Shown here: positions 31,363-41,559 of the stretch, one piece after another | Position numbering within the stretch: the stretch's first letter is position 1 | How the letters are laid out: the number at the start of each line of letters is the position of its first letter | Source of the DNA: Thozetella sp. PMI_491 | Lineage: Eukaryota; Ascomycota; Sordariomycetes; Chaetosphaeriales; Chaetosphaeriaceae | NCBI GenBank assembly: GCA_021432635.1 | Contig: MU270023.1 | Span: 1,208,106 to 1,272,105 of the forward strand | DNA: 64,000 bases | Reading direction: 5' to 3' | The notes under the pieces: model-generated | Databases searched by the model: none | Seen by the model: only the letters and a program-made list of their open reading frames with translations | What the model was told of the DNA's origin: nothing | Position numbers and translations under genes: made by a program

Positions 31363-34300
31363 ATGGCTAGTATCGCAAGCTCCGGCCCGGACCAGCTCCA
31401 TTTACAGTTCATCGCAGCCGCCGCGCGAGGAAATGAGCCGCGCCTCCGGGATCTATATTTGAGTGAGCCGTCCTGGACATCAAACACAGATCGCAGCGTT
31501 CTACGACAGGCGCTTCAAAAGGTTGCTACCCGAGGCAGCCTTCCCCTCGTCCACCTGCTGCTCGACTGGGGCGCCGAAGTCAACCCTCGGCATGAAACTG
31601 AAGTTTCAGCCCTCTTCAAGGCAGTCGAGTCGCGCCATCTATCGGTGGTAAGTGAACTCTTGAAACGTGGGGCCATCCCGGATTGGCGTCGCCCAAAGGA
31701 TGGCGTCACTGCGCTGTTTATCGCATGCCGCCACGGCCTCAACGCTATTGCCCTCGCGTTGCTGGAAGCAGGTGCGGACCCTAATGCGCGTGACCGTGAC
31801 GGGCGGACCCCCTTGCTATATGTTGTCATAGAGAGGTCCCAGAAGTGGAACACTGGGACGCTCAAGGTCCTGCTCGAAAGAGGCGCCGACATCGAGCAGC
31901 GCGACTCGGTCGGGCGGACGGCCCTTCTCTGGGCTGCAGTGAACGGAGACCTCAACAGCGTGCAGATACTTCTTAGCGGGGAGCTGGGGAAGACTGCCGA
32001 TATATCCGCATCAAACATCAGAGGCGCCACGGCGCTCTACCTTGCATCCGAGAGGAACAAAGTGGAGGTGGTCAAATTTCTGCTCGAGCAAGGCGCCGAT
32101 CCTCAGAATGTCAGCGACGGGGGATGGACAGCTCTGCACGCCGCCGCTCAGAAGGGCTATAAAAGCGTAGTCAAACTTTTGCTCGAGGCGGGCGTCGCTG
32201 TCAATGCTTGCTTAACGAATGGCATGACGGCGCTACATTGGGCGGCGACAAATGGCCATAGCGACGTTGTGACGCTTCTGCTGACCAGACCGGAGACTAT
32301 CCTGGACATCAAGGACAGCTTTAATCGGACGCCCATGATATGTGCGGCAGAGAGACGTCACAGAGATGCTGCTCTGCTCCTGTCGCCAAGTCGAAACGGC
32401 CACAGATTGTCAGTAGCTGAAGAGCGCGCGTGCCGTGACTTCGAAGCGACGGTTGTCGAATTTGGCGATTTTCGGGACGGCAAGAAGCAGCTCGTCTTCA
32501 AGCACTCTGTCTACGAGCTGATCTATGGTTGGGACTCTGAGAGGGACAAGCCGACTATTCCTATATCACCCGCGCATGTCAAATACCAGCCTGCATTCAG
32601 GTGGATTCATCTCCCTGCTAATAATGTTTGTGTGCCTTCCATGCTGCTGCTTGTATAGGTCGTGTAGCTGACGCCGCATAGGTTGCTTGGGCAGAGGTAA
32701 GAAGACTCGCTGTTGCCGCATGAGCTTTGACGCTGAGTTATCAAAAGACCATTTTCGCGAAACTATTGGCTGAGGATGGTTTCAAAGACATGGAGTCATA
32801 CCAAGCACTAGACGACTGTTTCGACCAAGAACAGCACGGGCCACAAGCTCACGACAATTCCATGAGGCCATTTTGCCAGCGAATTTTGCCTCCCTCGTCG
32901 GCTTCAGCGGGTCCAGATCTAGGTGCTTCGCTGCTATCAGCCTCGGTTGATATAGATAAACTTGACGCCGGGACCAAAGCACAAGGCACTACTGAAAGAG
33001 TGGCCCCAACGGGGTTACTGGAGCAAGACGAAAGCAGGCCAACAAATCGACGTTCCAAGGCCGAGCAAATAGCTGAACGGCACCCCAAACGGCCCAAGCG
33101 GTTGAAAAAGGAAGAAAAGGAAGTTGTAGAGGAGCCTGGGCGCCTTGTTCTTTTTGTAAGTGTTGCGATCTCCCGTAGTCCAACTATCTGCTGACTTCGC
33201 AGATGCCATTTCTCCACTATGAGACAGTTGCACGGCGTGAAATGATGGATAAATCTATCAAGGCTGTGCGCAGGGGTGGAAAGTTGGCAGGAGACCATTC
33301 AAGGGACATCATGCTCCTTGAGGCGTACCTGAATCGCGAGCGGCCTCTCCATGTCCGCAGGACTCTGGATCAATACTTCTACTCGGGAATCGACACCTCA
33401 GACCGGGACAAGGACCAGGTAGTCTCGAAGTACTGCCATAAACATCATCTCGAGGGCAGAATGTTAATGGTCGACCAGCTGTGGCTCTGGGTAATCCGCG
33501 GAGGTGAGAATATTGCCAAAAATGTGACACGGGCGGGCGCCCTGACCTTTTTTCACAGATCTTGTTGTCACCTGTTTTGCTGAGCGTTGGGAACAGCCCA
33601 AGGCAGACCCCTTGAACGTGTTGAATACCGTCATAGAGGGCATCAACGCGGAGCCGTTTGTAACCTCTGTGTATCAACTAGCCATGCTGATATCCAGCTA
33701 CTGCTGCAACATCTTCGACCGACCCCGAGTCGATCAAGCCTATCAATTTCTGGATATGTTTGAGAACTCCACTGGGCGGATGATCAATCGTCAGACCCAG
33801 CTTCTGCGTAGCTTCTACGAGGTTTCCGAACTATCAACCCGATGGCTGCAAAATCGGCGGCAACACCAAGACCACTCGGGAAAAGTGTCGTCCTCGCCAG
33901 GAGAGCATGATCACGTCCTCGACGCGCTGCTAGAGCTTGGCGAAGAGTCAGCGATGCTGAACGAGATAAACGATATTCGCGACGAGTTGAACATCATTGA
34001 AGGGATTCTTAGTTCCCAAACAACAATAATGGAAGATTTCGAGTCGTTTGTGGCTGACGAGCTTCGCGATACTGGCAGGAAAAGAGCCGCAGACGACCAA
34101 CTCGGCCAATTAAGAAAGCGATGGCGGGAGCAAAAACGACGAATCGAGACGCGCCGCAGAGATCTTGAGAGGATGGATAGGCGAGCTGAAGGTGCCTATA
34201 CGAGCCTGAGGTCTCTGCTGGAACTCAAACAGATGCAGTCCAACGCGCTGGAAGCCAAGTTTGCGCGTGATCAAGCGGTTTCGGCTTCGAAACAGGGACA

Positions 34301-34874
34301 GGCTATTTTAGTATTCACCGTGGTGACCATAATATTCCTCCCTATGTCCTTCGTGGCCACTCTCTTCACCATTAACATCGACGTGTGGGGCAATCCAATG
34401 ACATTCCCGTACGTGGCGAAGTACATCTTTGGCATTGGCCTGGGAATGTCGATTCCCCTGATCATCATGGCCCTGACGGTCACGAATATTACTACCACTT
34501 TAAGATCGTTTCTGATAACGATCAAAAGCTCTATGATCGGTGGCTCAACCCCTGAAGATGCTAAACGTGCATTGGATCGCGCCGAAACAAGCCTATCTAC
34601 TTTCGGCGCCAGGGCTAACAATGGCCTACGCACGGTGAATCCACTGCTCAGGCCAAGCCCTCAAATGAACGCAGTGTACGGCAAAATCAAGGAGCAATCC
34701 CCGGATGAGTTGCTTGCACAGCTTAAAGGAAAAGAACGGGTTCGAATATCTCTCGAAGATGATGGATATCCTGACTCGTGGGCCAGGCGAGCCGTATACA
34801 GGGGAAGAGGTGGGCAGAGCGATGACCTTGAGCGTGGAAGACGTATTAGGAGCAGTTTTGACCGACAGCCGTGA
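31363..34874 (+). CDS. Ankyrin-repeat protein with C-terminal CorA-like membrane domain, 1100 aa
   Basis: Exons 31363-32625, 32682-32696, 32748-33155, 33203-33503 and 33559-34874. The introns are 56, 51, 47 and 55 bp; each ends in AG and keeps register. Exon 2 is only 15 nt (VAWAE), rebuilding the HLPANNVAWAE segment expected in this family. Residues of about 45-345 hold ankyrin repeats (DGRTPLLYVV, GRTALLWAAVNGD, GGWTALHAAAQKGYKSVVKL, NGMTALHWAATNGH). A linker with a Lys-rich patch follows (RRSKAEQIAERHPKRPKRLK). Later come LWLWVIRGDLVVTCFAERW, a charged coiled-coil at about 840-905, and two membrane helices at 911-932 and 952-972. This matches fungal CorA-like proteins with ankyrin N-termini. 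The GMN motif of true Mg2+ channels is not evident after the first helix, so transport is doubtful. It may act in signalling or recognition at a membrane. Confidence 0.9.
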
Positions 34875-36025
34875 AATTTTCTACAAATAAGAGAGGTAAT
34901 ATAAGTTAGGGTTAATACTGATAAGGGGTTGGGGCGCTTACAATTATAACTAGTATATAAATATATATATATATGTTGGTTCGGTGGTTTCGCAGCGCTT
35001 GTGGAGCTTTTACGAAGCGTGTAGTTCGTACTTATTGGAGTACTTAATACGCTTTATAGGGATTTCCTCTTAGCACAACAGGCTTAAGACTATAATCAAA
35101 TTCTTTTGCAGCAGATTACCCTTGAATACGTCACAGGTCTCTACTGCTCGGCATCGCACGACATCGTTAATAGCTCGGGACAAGTCACAAAGGGAGGCAA
35201 AAGGAACAAGGAAGGAAGCTAATTTGGCGGAAATATAGAAACAGGATTAGGGAATAGATCGGAATTCTCGCGCTAAATCCTATTGGTAGTCAGCATTGAC
35301 ATCACATCTGGTAATGATTGATCTCGGAGCCAGGAACAGCGATGCTGTAAGATTTTGTACGTCACGTTATCAAGCCAGATTTTTTAGGATTCCCTGCAGG
35401 GCAGAGCCATCGGCTTAAGCTTCAGCGGTCCCGCCAGCCAACCCTAACAAGCTTCGACGACGGTGCTCAGCAACAAGCAACAAGCAGCACTGTATGGCTT
35501 TCTGGTCGAAGTATCGACCCACAGGGGTACCCAAAGCACAAAGGGCGCTAAAGCCCAGGCCGAATGGTCCATGCTCAGCCTATTTTGCAAACAACTGTAA
35601 CTCCAGGCAGTTTGCAGTCAGACGCTTCCTAAGTGGCTTAGTTTGTAGTGTCATGATGGGGGTACTTCACAAAGACAGGGAAGAGACTGTGGATACACTC
35701 ACCACCGAGTGGTCCGAGCGGGAAAAACTAGAATAGTTTGAAATATCGCAACACCTATTTCGACCAGGGCTGTACAACCCCCGCTCCTTCGCTTCCATTT
35801 ACCCCTTCCTTCCTCAAGGCAAGGTGGCTACAATAGCGACTACCACACCAAATAAGATGACGAATTGTGAGGCAAGTTGGCATGACTGCACCTCTAGGCT
35901 CGTATAATTCCCTGCTTCCGTCCTGTCAACCATGGCCAAGCGAGCGTGGATGAGCCGCCATTTCTGGAGGTTCTTTCTGAACACATGACTGGGACTGATG
36001 ACAATAGCGCGACGCTGAGCAAGAA
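34875..36025. other. Intergenic, no recognised gene
   Basis: An AT microsatellite (ATATATAT near 34,960-34,975) follows the ankyrin gene. The 80-codon frame at 35494-35736 has no domain. Nothing else stands out. Confidence 0.45.
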
Positions 36026-36244
36026 ATGGCCACCTCGCCTTTTATGGCGCCAAATCTTGCCCCTTCTCAACATGAACTAGTCTACCATATGATCTTGTGT
36101 CATTTTAGCAGTAAAGAATTAGCCAAGACAGCCCGTTGCAGCAAGTCTGCAGTAGGTAGGTACGGGCAAAGATTGAGCGCTATGGAGCGACCAGGAAGGC
36201 ACAAAGTCATGACAGCCGCCCCAGAATCATCACGCCCACAATGA
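36026..36244 (+). pseudogene. Possible Tc1/mariner-type transposase N-terminal fragment
   Basis: A 72-residue frame contains LAPSQHELVYHMILCHFSSK and ELAKTARCSKSAVGRYGQRL, which looks like the helix-turn-helix that opens fungal Tc1/mariner (DDE_3) transposases, with a trailing ERPGRHKV resembling the GRPR linker. No DDE domain follows. The stop at 36242-36244 is followed by the 3' end of the HET gene on the other strand. It could also be chance similarity. Confidence 0.35.
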
Positions 36245-36298
36245 TGCGTGCCTTTTTCAGGGTCCTTGAGGAACGACCGGATAGGCAGTATTGAAGGT

Positions 36299-38447
36299 TT
36301 AGATGATTCTTACAGTCTCAACGTTCCAACGGTTCCACCAGGGCGGCTTTCCGTAATCCTCAGCTTTGGCCAATCCGATGCGCTCAAAGCAGTCACCCTG
36401 GCTGGGGCTGGTGATCATCACTATCATACGGCTCTTCCTGTACGAGGTGCAGGAACGACGGCAGGTCCCCGACTGGACGCAATTTGGCCACTCCCTGTGC
36501 ATGACGCCGCCGGAGCTATCCCCAAGAAGTAGGCACCACACGGTGAGACGATCATCGCCCTGGTCTTCATTGCCCCCATCGCTGATATACTTAATATCCG
36601 GCATCGATTCGCCGTCTGCGGCTAAGAGTATTTTGCTTTCTGCGTCTAGCCAAGTCTTTTTGATCGGTCCCCTGAGGACTATTTCGTCTCCTGTGACCTC
36701 CCCGAACGGGTTCTTCTCCGAAACAAGCCAGGTCTTGCATGAGATTACATCCGCCAACGCGAAGTCCTCGTTGCTGTTGTCGTAACTATGTTCACCCTGC
36801 AACTTGACCCATGACCAGGACGGCGGGCCAGGCTTCGTGGGGACGGATCGGCTTCCGGAAAGCGAGTTCTCCCACATGAGGTCGTGGATGAGAAACTTAC
36901 CCCAGAGCCCGGCGAAGTAATCGCTTTGGAGATGAGGGGCGAAAGCCTGAGCAATAGCTGAGATGGCTGGTAGCCGGTCGCTCTCTACGCTGAGGCGCCT
37001 GGTTGTATACTCTCTCAGGATGCTGTGCCATTGGTTGTAAAAGTCGGTAAGGAGGAAATTGAACCCCTCCCCAGTTCTAGGATATTTCGGCTCCTGGACT
37101 CCATCATGTCCCGCCAGCGACGTAAAGGTGTAGCCGCTCAGGTTTGACCAGAATTCCCACGGGCTTTCATTCGGCTCTTCGCGGGCGCTCCGGAGACAAC
37201 TTTGGAAATGGGGTTGGTAGCCGCTCTGGCACTTCCAGATCATATGGATACCTGCAAAAATCAAGATACGCGGAGTGAGTATCGTCTCTTGTAGGGTCCA
37301 ACCTCGGTTATTGATAGGCTGCTGGTGTGCGCCGACGGTGGCAAATGAGGATGACCCTGTTGCAATAATTACCGCTCCCATCGTCTCTTTATCAACGCGA
37401 AGAGGGTGGTAGAACGCTTCGGCCTGCGGATCGTGTAAATTCGCCTTGAGAAAGCCGCTGGTAACGGCGGACGAGCTGGCAGCCGATATGGTAAACTGCG
37501 TGTTCTGATATATATGCATCATCTTGCTCATCTCAATCTGCTTGTCTTCGTCGCTGTCCTGTATGATGCATAGCGAATCAATCCAGACGTATTGCAAACC
37601 CATACCCAAGGTAACCTGGAACGCGTCCTTGATCGTCTGTGGGAGGTCCGCGTAAGGAAGTTCCTGCTGGTACTGGCTGTACCGCGTTGTGTCGGTCTTG
37701 CATTTCTGATCTCCTCCCCAGCAGTAGCTGAGGGCGCAGTAGTAGCCAGTCTCACCGTTGGTTTCGCAGAGGCGCGCGAACAGTTTATTCCCATCCAGCC
37801 GCGATACTTGGACGAGTCTTTTCGGTAGATCGGCCGGCTTCTTGGGAGGACAACCGTCATGGTTAGTGAAGCATGCGTCCATCCAGGCCCTAGCCTCAGC
37901 AAAGCTCTGCTCCGAACCAAGCTCGGTAAGCACCGCCCGGGAATGGACTATGCTGGCGGCTGGATCGTCTATGCCAAGTCAGCCCCCACAGGATCGCGGA
38001 GTCTTCTATTACTAACTGACCCTCGGTTGTATACATTCCCCAGGACACATCGCCATTTTGCCACTCGACTCCAGCCTCGCTCCAGATCCACAGGCAATTG
38101 TCAATCCATTGGTATCGGATTCTCAGTTTCAGCTCTTCATCCAACGGCGGATACCAAGTTGGGCGGGGTTTATCGAAACTGAGCTTTACTTTATCTTGAA
38201 AATCGCCTTTACATTCGTATTTCCTGTCATGAGCAGCTACTGCACTGCAAAAAGCGCAACCTAACACAACTGCGTGCTCAAGATCCTGCCGAGTCCGGGT
38301 GTAACCATAACCGTCCTTCTCGTACCACATGTGATACTGAATGCTGTTCTGGTCCACGTCGGAGCGAAGTTCATCTCTGAATTCAGTCAGCAGTCGTGAG
38401 CATGCCTCACATAACTTAAGCCTCGGAAACTCGGAAACGGTTGGCAT
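36299..38447 (-). CDS. HET-domain protein, large, 698 aa
   Basis: Exons 38447-38021 and 37968-36299, minus strand. The 52-bp intron (GTCAGT...GCTGAC...CATAG) gives MYTTE|DDPAASIVHSRAV. The N-terminus has a Cys-rich LCEACSRLLTEF and VVLGCAFCSAVAAHD, typical of the long HET class. HET landmarks are YYCALSYCWGG (218-228), LQYVWIDSLCIIQDSDED (267-284) and MMHIYQNTQFTISAASS, followed by NRGWTLQETILTPRILIFAG. The C-terminal end (CRRSCTSYRKSRMIVMITS) is unlike the family before FERIGLA resumes, and a second frame there reads GDLPSFLHLVQEE. A small frameshift, an unrecognised intron or natural variation near 36,400-36,480 is possible. ATG 38447 is used because the longer frame opens at GTG. The gene lies tail-to-tail with the ankyrin-CorA gene. 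Confidence 0.9.
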
Positions 38448-39211
38448 GTTGGGTTTCACTGTAGTCGGCTTGGTGGTGGTGCCTTTTCAAGTGGGGAATG
38501 ACCAAATCAGCAAGAAATGTCTCATCGGGAAAAGGAGCGCGGGGAAGGGAGCACGCCAATGGGCGGAAGGCAAAACGGCCAAGAAAAAGAGTTGTTTCAT
38601 TAGTTAACCAGGGCAGTATTTACCCGATGTTTAGGCAACGGCGCCCGACCAGGACCTTTCTTTCGCTCCATCCACTACCCCGTGTAAACACAACGAAATC
38701 GGCGTGCGACGCAGAGAGGGCCAGAACAGAAACGAACAGAAGTCCGGCTTCCCGACTTGCCGTTGAGGCTGGTATATAAGTGCGCAGGCGAACACTCGTG
38801 CGATCCAAAGCCACTGAATCTCATTTCCACTATCCAAAAGTGAAGTCGTGAAAGGTGTCCCTCGTCAGGGAGCTGATGCGTTGTTGAGCCATAAGCTTGC
38901 CGAGCTCCTAACTATAACCGTGATGCCTATACTTGCCGATGCAACATAGAAACCATGATAATACTGTATCACCCGCATCATAAATGACGAATCGCCAAAG
39001 ATTTGTGTAGTGGGAATGTTTGTTTGCATCTAGCGCAGGTTTCTGGCTTGCCCAATCTCAAATGCCTGGCCACCCTTACAGGGGGCCCGTACCAAAGGTG
39101 CAAAAGGTTTGCTGGGATTCGAAAAGTTTGCCATGGTGCACAGACCAATCGCCCCGAATATATATCTCTGACCACCCTCTACCCTCCTTTCACATTTCCT
39201 TCTTTTACTCC
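38448..39211. other. Intergenic; upstream of HET gene and of U6
   Basis: No convincing coding frame. TATATATC at about 39158-39165 lies roughly 50 bp before the U6 start and could be its TATA element. Confidence 0.5.
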
Positions 39212-39311
39212 TTGCCTTCGGGCATCTGGTCAATTTGAAACAATACAGAGAAGATTAGCATGGCCCCTGCACTAAGGATGACACGCTTTTCAAAGACGAG
39301 CTTCAAATTTT
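39212..39311 (+). ncRNA. U6 spliceosomal snRNA
   Basis: Begins with a 5' stem-loop (GCC-TTCG-GGC, 39214-39223), then CATCTGGTCAATTTGAAAC. The invariant core follows: ACAGAGA at 39245-39251, then AGATTAGCATGGCCCCTGC and ACTAAGGATGACACGC, which carry the AGC triad and the internal stem-loop. It ends in a T run at 39308-39313, the RNA polymerase III stop. U6 pairs with the 5' splice site and with U2 and forms the catalytic metal site of the spliceosome. All catalytic-core positions that I can check are intact. Only the exact ends are uncertain by a few bases. Confidence 0.95.
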
Positions 39312-39313
39312 TT
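39308..39313 (+). terminator. Pol III T-run terminator of U6
   Basis: A run of T residues directly after AGCTTCAAA at the 3' end of the U6 gene. Confidence 0.75.
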
Positions 39314-40369
39314 CACTTTGTTCATCGCCTTGCTGTGATGAATTTGGGGAAGAAATGTGATGACGCTGAGGCTGAGAACGGCTCTCCACCTAGAACAGAG
39401 TGTGTACTCCGTATGCGTCCTGCTTTAGCCATCTATGCGTAAAATCCTGTGTCATTGGGGGCTTCCTGCAACCCTATCAGCGAGCGGAGCGCCCGGAGCC
39501 CGTAAAGAAGAGCATCGACAGGCGGATGCCGGGGCTGCAGTGACCGCGCCACACCCGACTGTTCCCAAGAATACCACAGACACGCCAACACCAATCACGC
39601 TTAGCTGTTGCCTAGATGAATTAAAGATGGCAGAATCCACTGGAACCAAACTGAGATCCATCTGGCGCTGTGCCATTATAGGAAAACAATGAGATCATTG
39701 CACTTGGTGAGTCGCCTTCCAGCGATATGAACAGAGTTTGCAGTGGCCGAAGCCATTTTTTTCCCCCATCGAGGTAGCATTGGGGCTCTGCGAGGACTGC
39801 TCCTCAAGCGAGAAAACAGCGCGGAGTTTAAGTCTAACAGCACGTCATTAGCGGCGAATTCGTGCTACCTCCTGCAACTCCTACAGGGCTTTCACCAATA
39901 ACAAGGCTTTTTAATTATATTCGATCTGTTTCACAGTGCGATCCCTAGGAAACCGTTGGGCCTCCCCCATACTCCGGAATCCTAGCCTCTGATGCCCACC
40001 AGAACCCGAACCCGGCTGCAGCTGGCGGATTATCCCCAAATCAGGATATGTACCCGGTTCTTGCATGGCAATTACGCCCCTTTTTTAGCCCGGTACATAG
40101 CTTCTCGAGTGTCGTACTGTGAACTGATCGCTCAATACTCCATACCGGTCCGGGCTCTTATCGACTCCGGTCTGCTACGTGTAATTATTTACGGTTCTCA
40201 AATGTCTATTGGCGTCATGGGGGTAGCCTAGACGGAGTATTCCGTGGCGGAGCTGGTACAAGGCTTAGTCCCGCCCGTCTTATGTACACCGTCGGGAACT
40301 TACCTGCAGTTACCGAGCTAGCAATCACCGCCCCGTAGGACCCCACGAGGAACATAGGCTAGCTCCCAG
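39314..40369. other. Intergenic, no recognised gene
   Basis: Balanced composition. The frames at 39435-39692 and 39992-40231 have no motifs. The sequence switches abruptly to AT-rich at 40,380, at the hAT terminus. Confidence 0.45.
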
Positions 40370-40566
40370 CAGGGCTGTGAAATTAATTAATTAATTTAGT
40401 ATTTACTCATACTAATACTAATTAAATTAATTTGAGCCTATACTAAAATTAATCTAATTAGTATAAGCTTATACTAAAATTAATTAAATTAATTAATACT
40501 AATTAATTTCACCAGCAAAAATACTAAAATTATACTAAGACTTTTTAATATATAATATTTAATATA

Positions 40567-40660
40567 ATAACTAATAAAATACTAATAAAATTACTAATAA
40601 AATAACTAATAAAATAACCAATAAAATAACTAATAAGATAACTAATAAAATAACTAACTA
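40567..40660. repeat. Tandem array of AACTAATAAAAT-like units
   Basis: About eight units of 11-12 bp (AATAACTAATAA and variants) inside the hAT element, just 3' of its transposase. Confidence 0.8.
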
Positions 40661-40663
40661 TCC

Positions 40664-40964
40664 TTTATATCTTCCTCTTCTTCTATTAAAGCTTTTAACT
40701 CAGCTATATCTTTAATTCCCCAGCTTTTAAGTAAAATAAGCTGTTTAACCGTTTCTAGATATAAACCATTCCTAGCTTTAGTAATAATATTTCCCCCTAT
40801 ACTAAAAATGCTTTCAATAGCTGCTGAGGTAGCTGGTATAGCTAAATATCGTCTAGCTAATATAGCTAGTATAGGAAACCGGTGGCTATTAGCTTTCTAT
40901 TATATAAGTGGCTCTGTTTTAGGGCCCTTATTACGCTCTTTAAAATATAGCGTATATTCCTCCT
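40664..40964 (-). pseudogene. hAT transposase, C-terminal (dimerisation) region
   Basis: Read on the minus strand: KANSHRFPILAILARRYL, AIPATSAAIESIFSIGG, NIITKARNGLYLETVKQL and ILLKSWGI, then an acidic tail with EEEED. This is the hAT C-terminal dimerisation signature (RFPxLAxLARxYLAIPATSA...ERxFS..G). Two adjacent stops just before KANSHRF fit CAA-to-TAA and TGG-to-TAG changes. The upstream part is lost in the gap. Confidence 0.85.
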
Positions 40965-41094
40965 NNNNNNNNNNNNNNNNNNNNNNNNNNNNNNNNNNNN
41001 NNNNNNNNNNNNNNNNNNNNNNNNNNNNNNNNNNNNNNNNNNNNNNNNNNNNNNNNNNNNNNNNNNNNNNNNNNNNNNNNNNNNNNNNNNNNNN
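40965..41094. other. Assembly gap (130 N)
   Basis: Unresolved bases inside the hAT element. True length unknown. Confidence 1.
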
Positions 41095-41286
41095 ATAGGA
41101 AATTAGCTCTAGTATAATTAGTTGTTAAGCGAGCCCCACTTATACAGGCCTTAGCGAGGTGAAGCAACTCTAGGATTTCTCTCGTATAGATTTAAATCTA
41201 GAAAATTCTTAAAAGCTTAGAATTTAATATTTAAGCTTATTTTTATCCTTTCTATCTCCTATATTTTTTTTAAAGGTGTTTTTTAA

Positions 41287-41400
41287 ATAGGAAGTCTACG
41301 AGCTCTACCCCCCTTTTTTCTACGAGCTCTACCCCCTGTTTTTATGGATTTTAGCGTCGCACGGGCCAATTTTCTACGAGCTCTACTACAGCTCGTCGGG
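41287..41400. repeat. Direct repeats of CTACGAGCTCTACCCCC and a palindrome
   Basis: TCTACGAGCTCTACCCCC starts near 41294 and 41319. A third partial copy near 41373, CTACGAGCTCTACTACAGCT, runs into CGTCGG, making a near-palindrome (GAGCTCTACTACAGCTC). It lies exactly between the hAT remnant and the truncated Copia copy. It may be the terminus of a third element that cut off both. Confidence 0.65.
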
Positions 41401-41468
41401 AAATTACTGATAGGGTATAACTCAACCAAACCAAGCCTGATTCTATCCGTTCCTTAAGCTATAATATA

Positions 41469-41487
41469 CCCTAACCCTAACCCTAAC
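41469..41487 (+). repeat. Telomere-type CCCTAA tract in Copia copy 2
   Basis: Three CCCTAA units in the same leader position as in copy 1, followed by CTTTAAACTAG where copy 1 has CCTGGACTGG. Confidence 0.9.
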
Positions 41488-41559
41488 TTTAAACTAGTTC
41501 TTATAAGTCTTCCACTTTATATAGCTCTTAAATCCTTTAAACTAATAAGGATTAATAAT

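Larger units (their letters stand above)
40370..41286 (-). mobile_element. hAT-family DNA transposon, truncated, spanning an assembly gap
   Basis: One terminus is visible at 40370, CAGGGCTGTGAAATTAAT, typical of hAT ends. It is followed by AT-rich subterminal palindromes (AATTAATTAATTAAT) and a tandem array, then the C-terminal end of a hAT transposase on the minus strand. The far end is not seen: 130 N (40965-41094) and then about 300 bp precede another element. A complete hAT transposase would need about 1.5 kb more, so the copy is truncated or the gap is larger than drawn. Confidence 0.75.
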
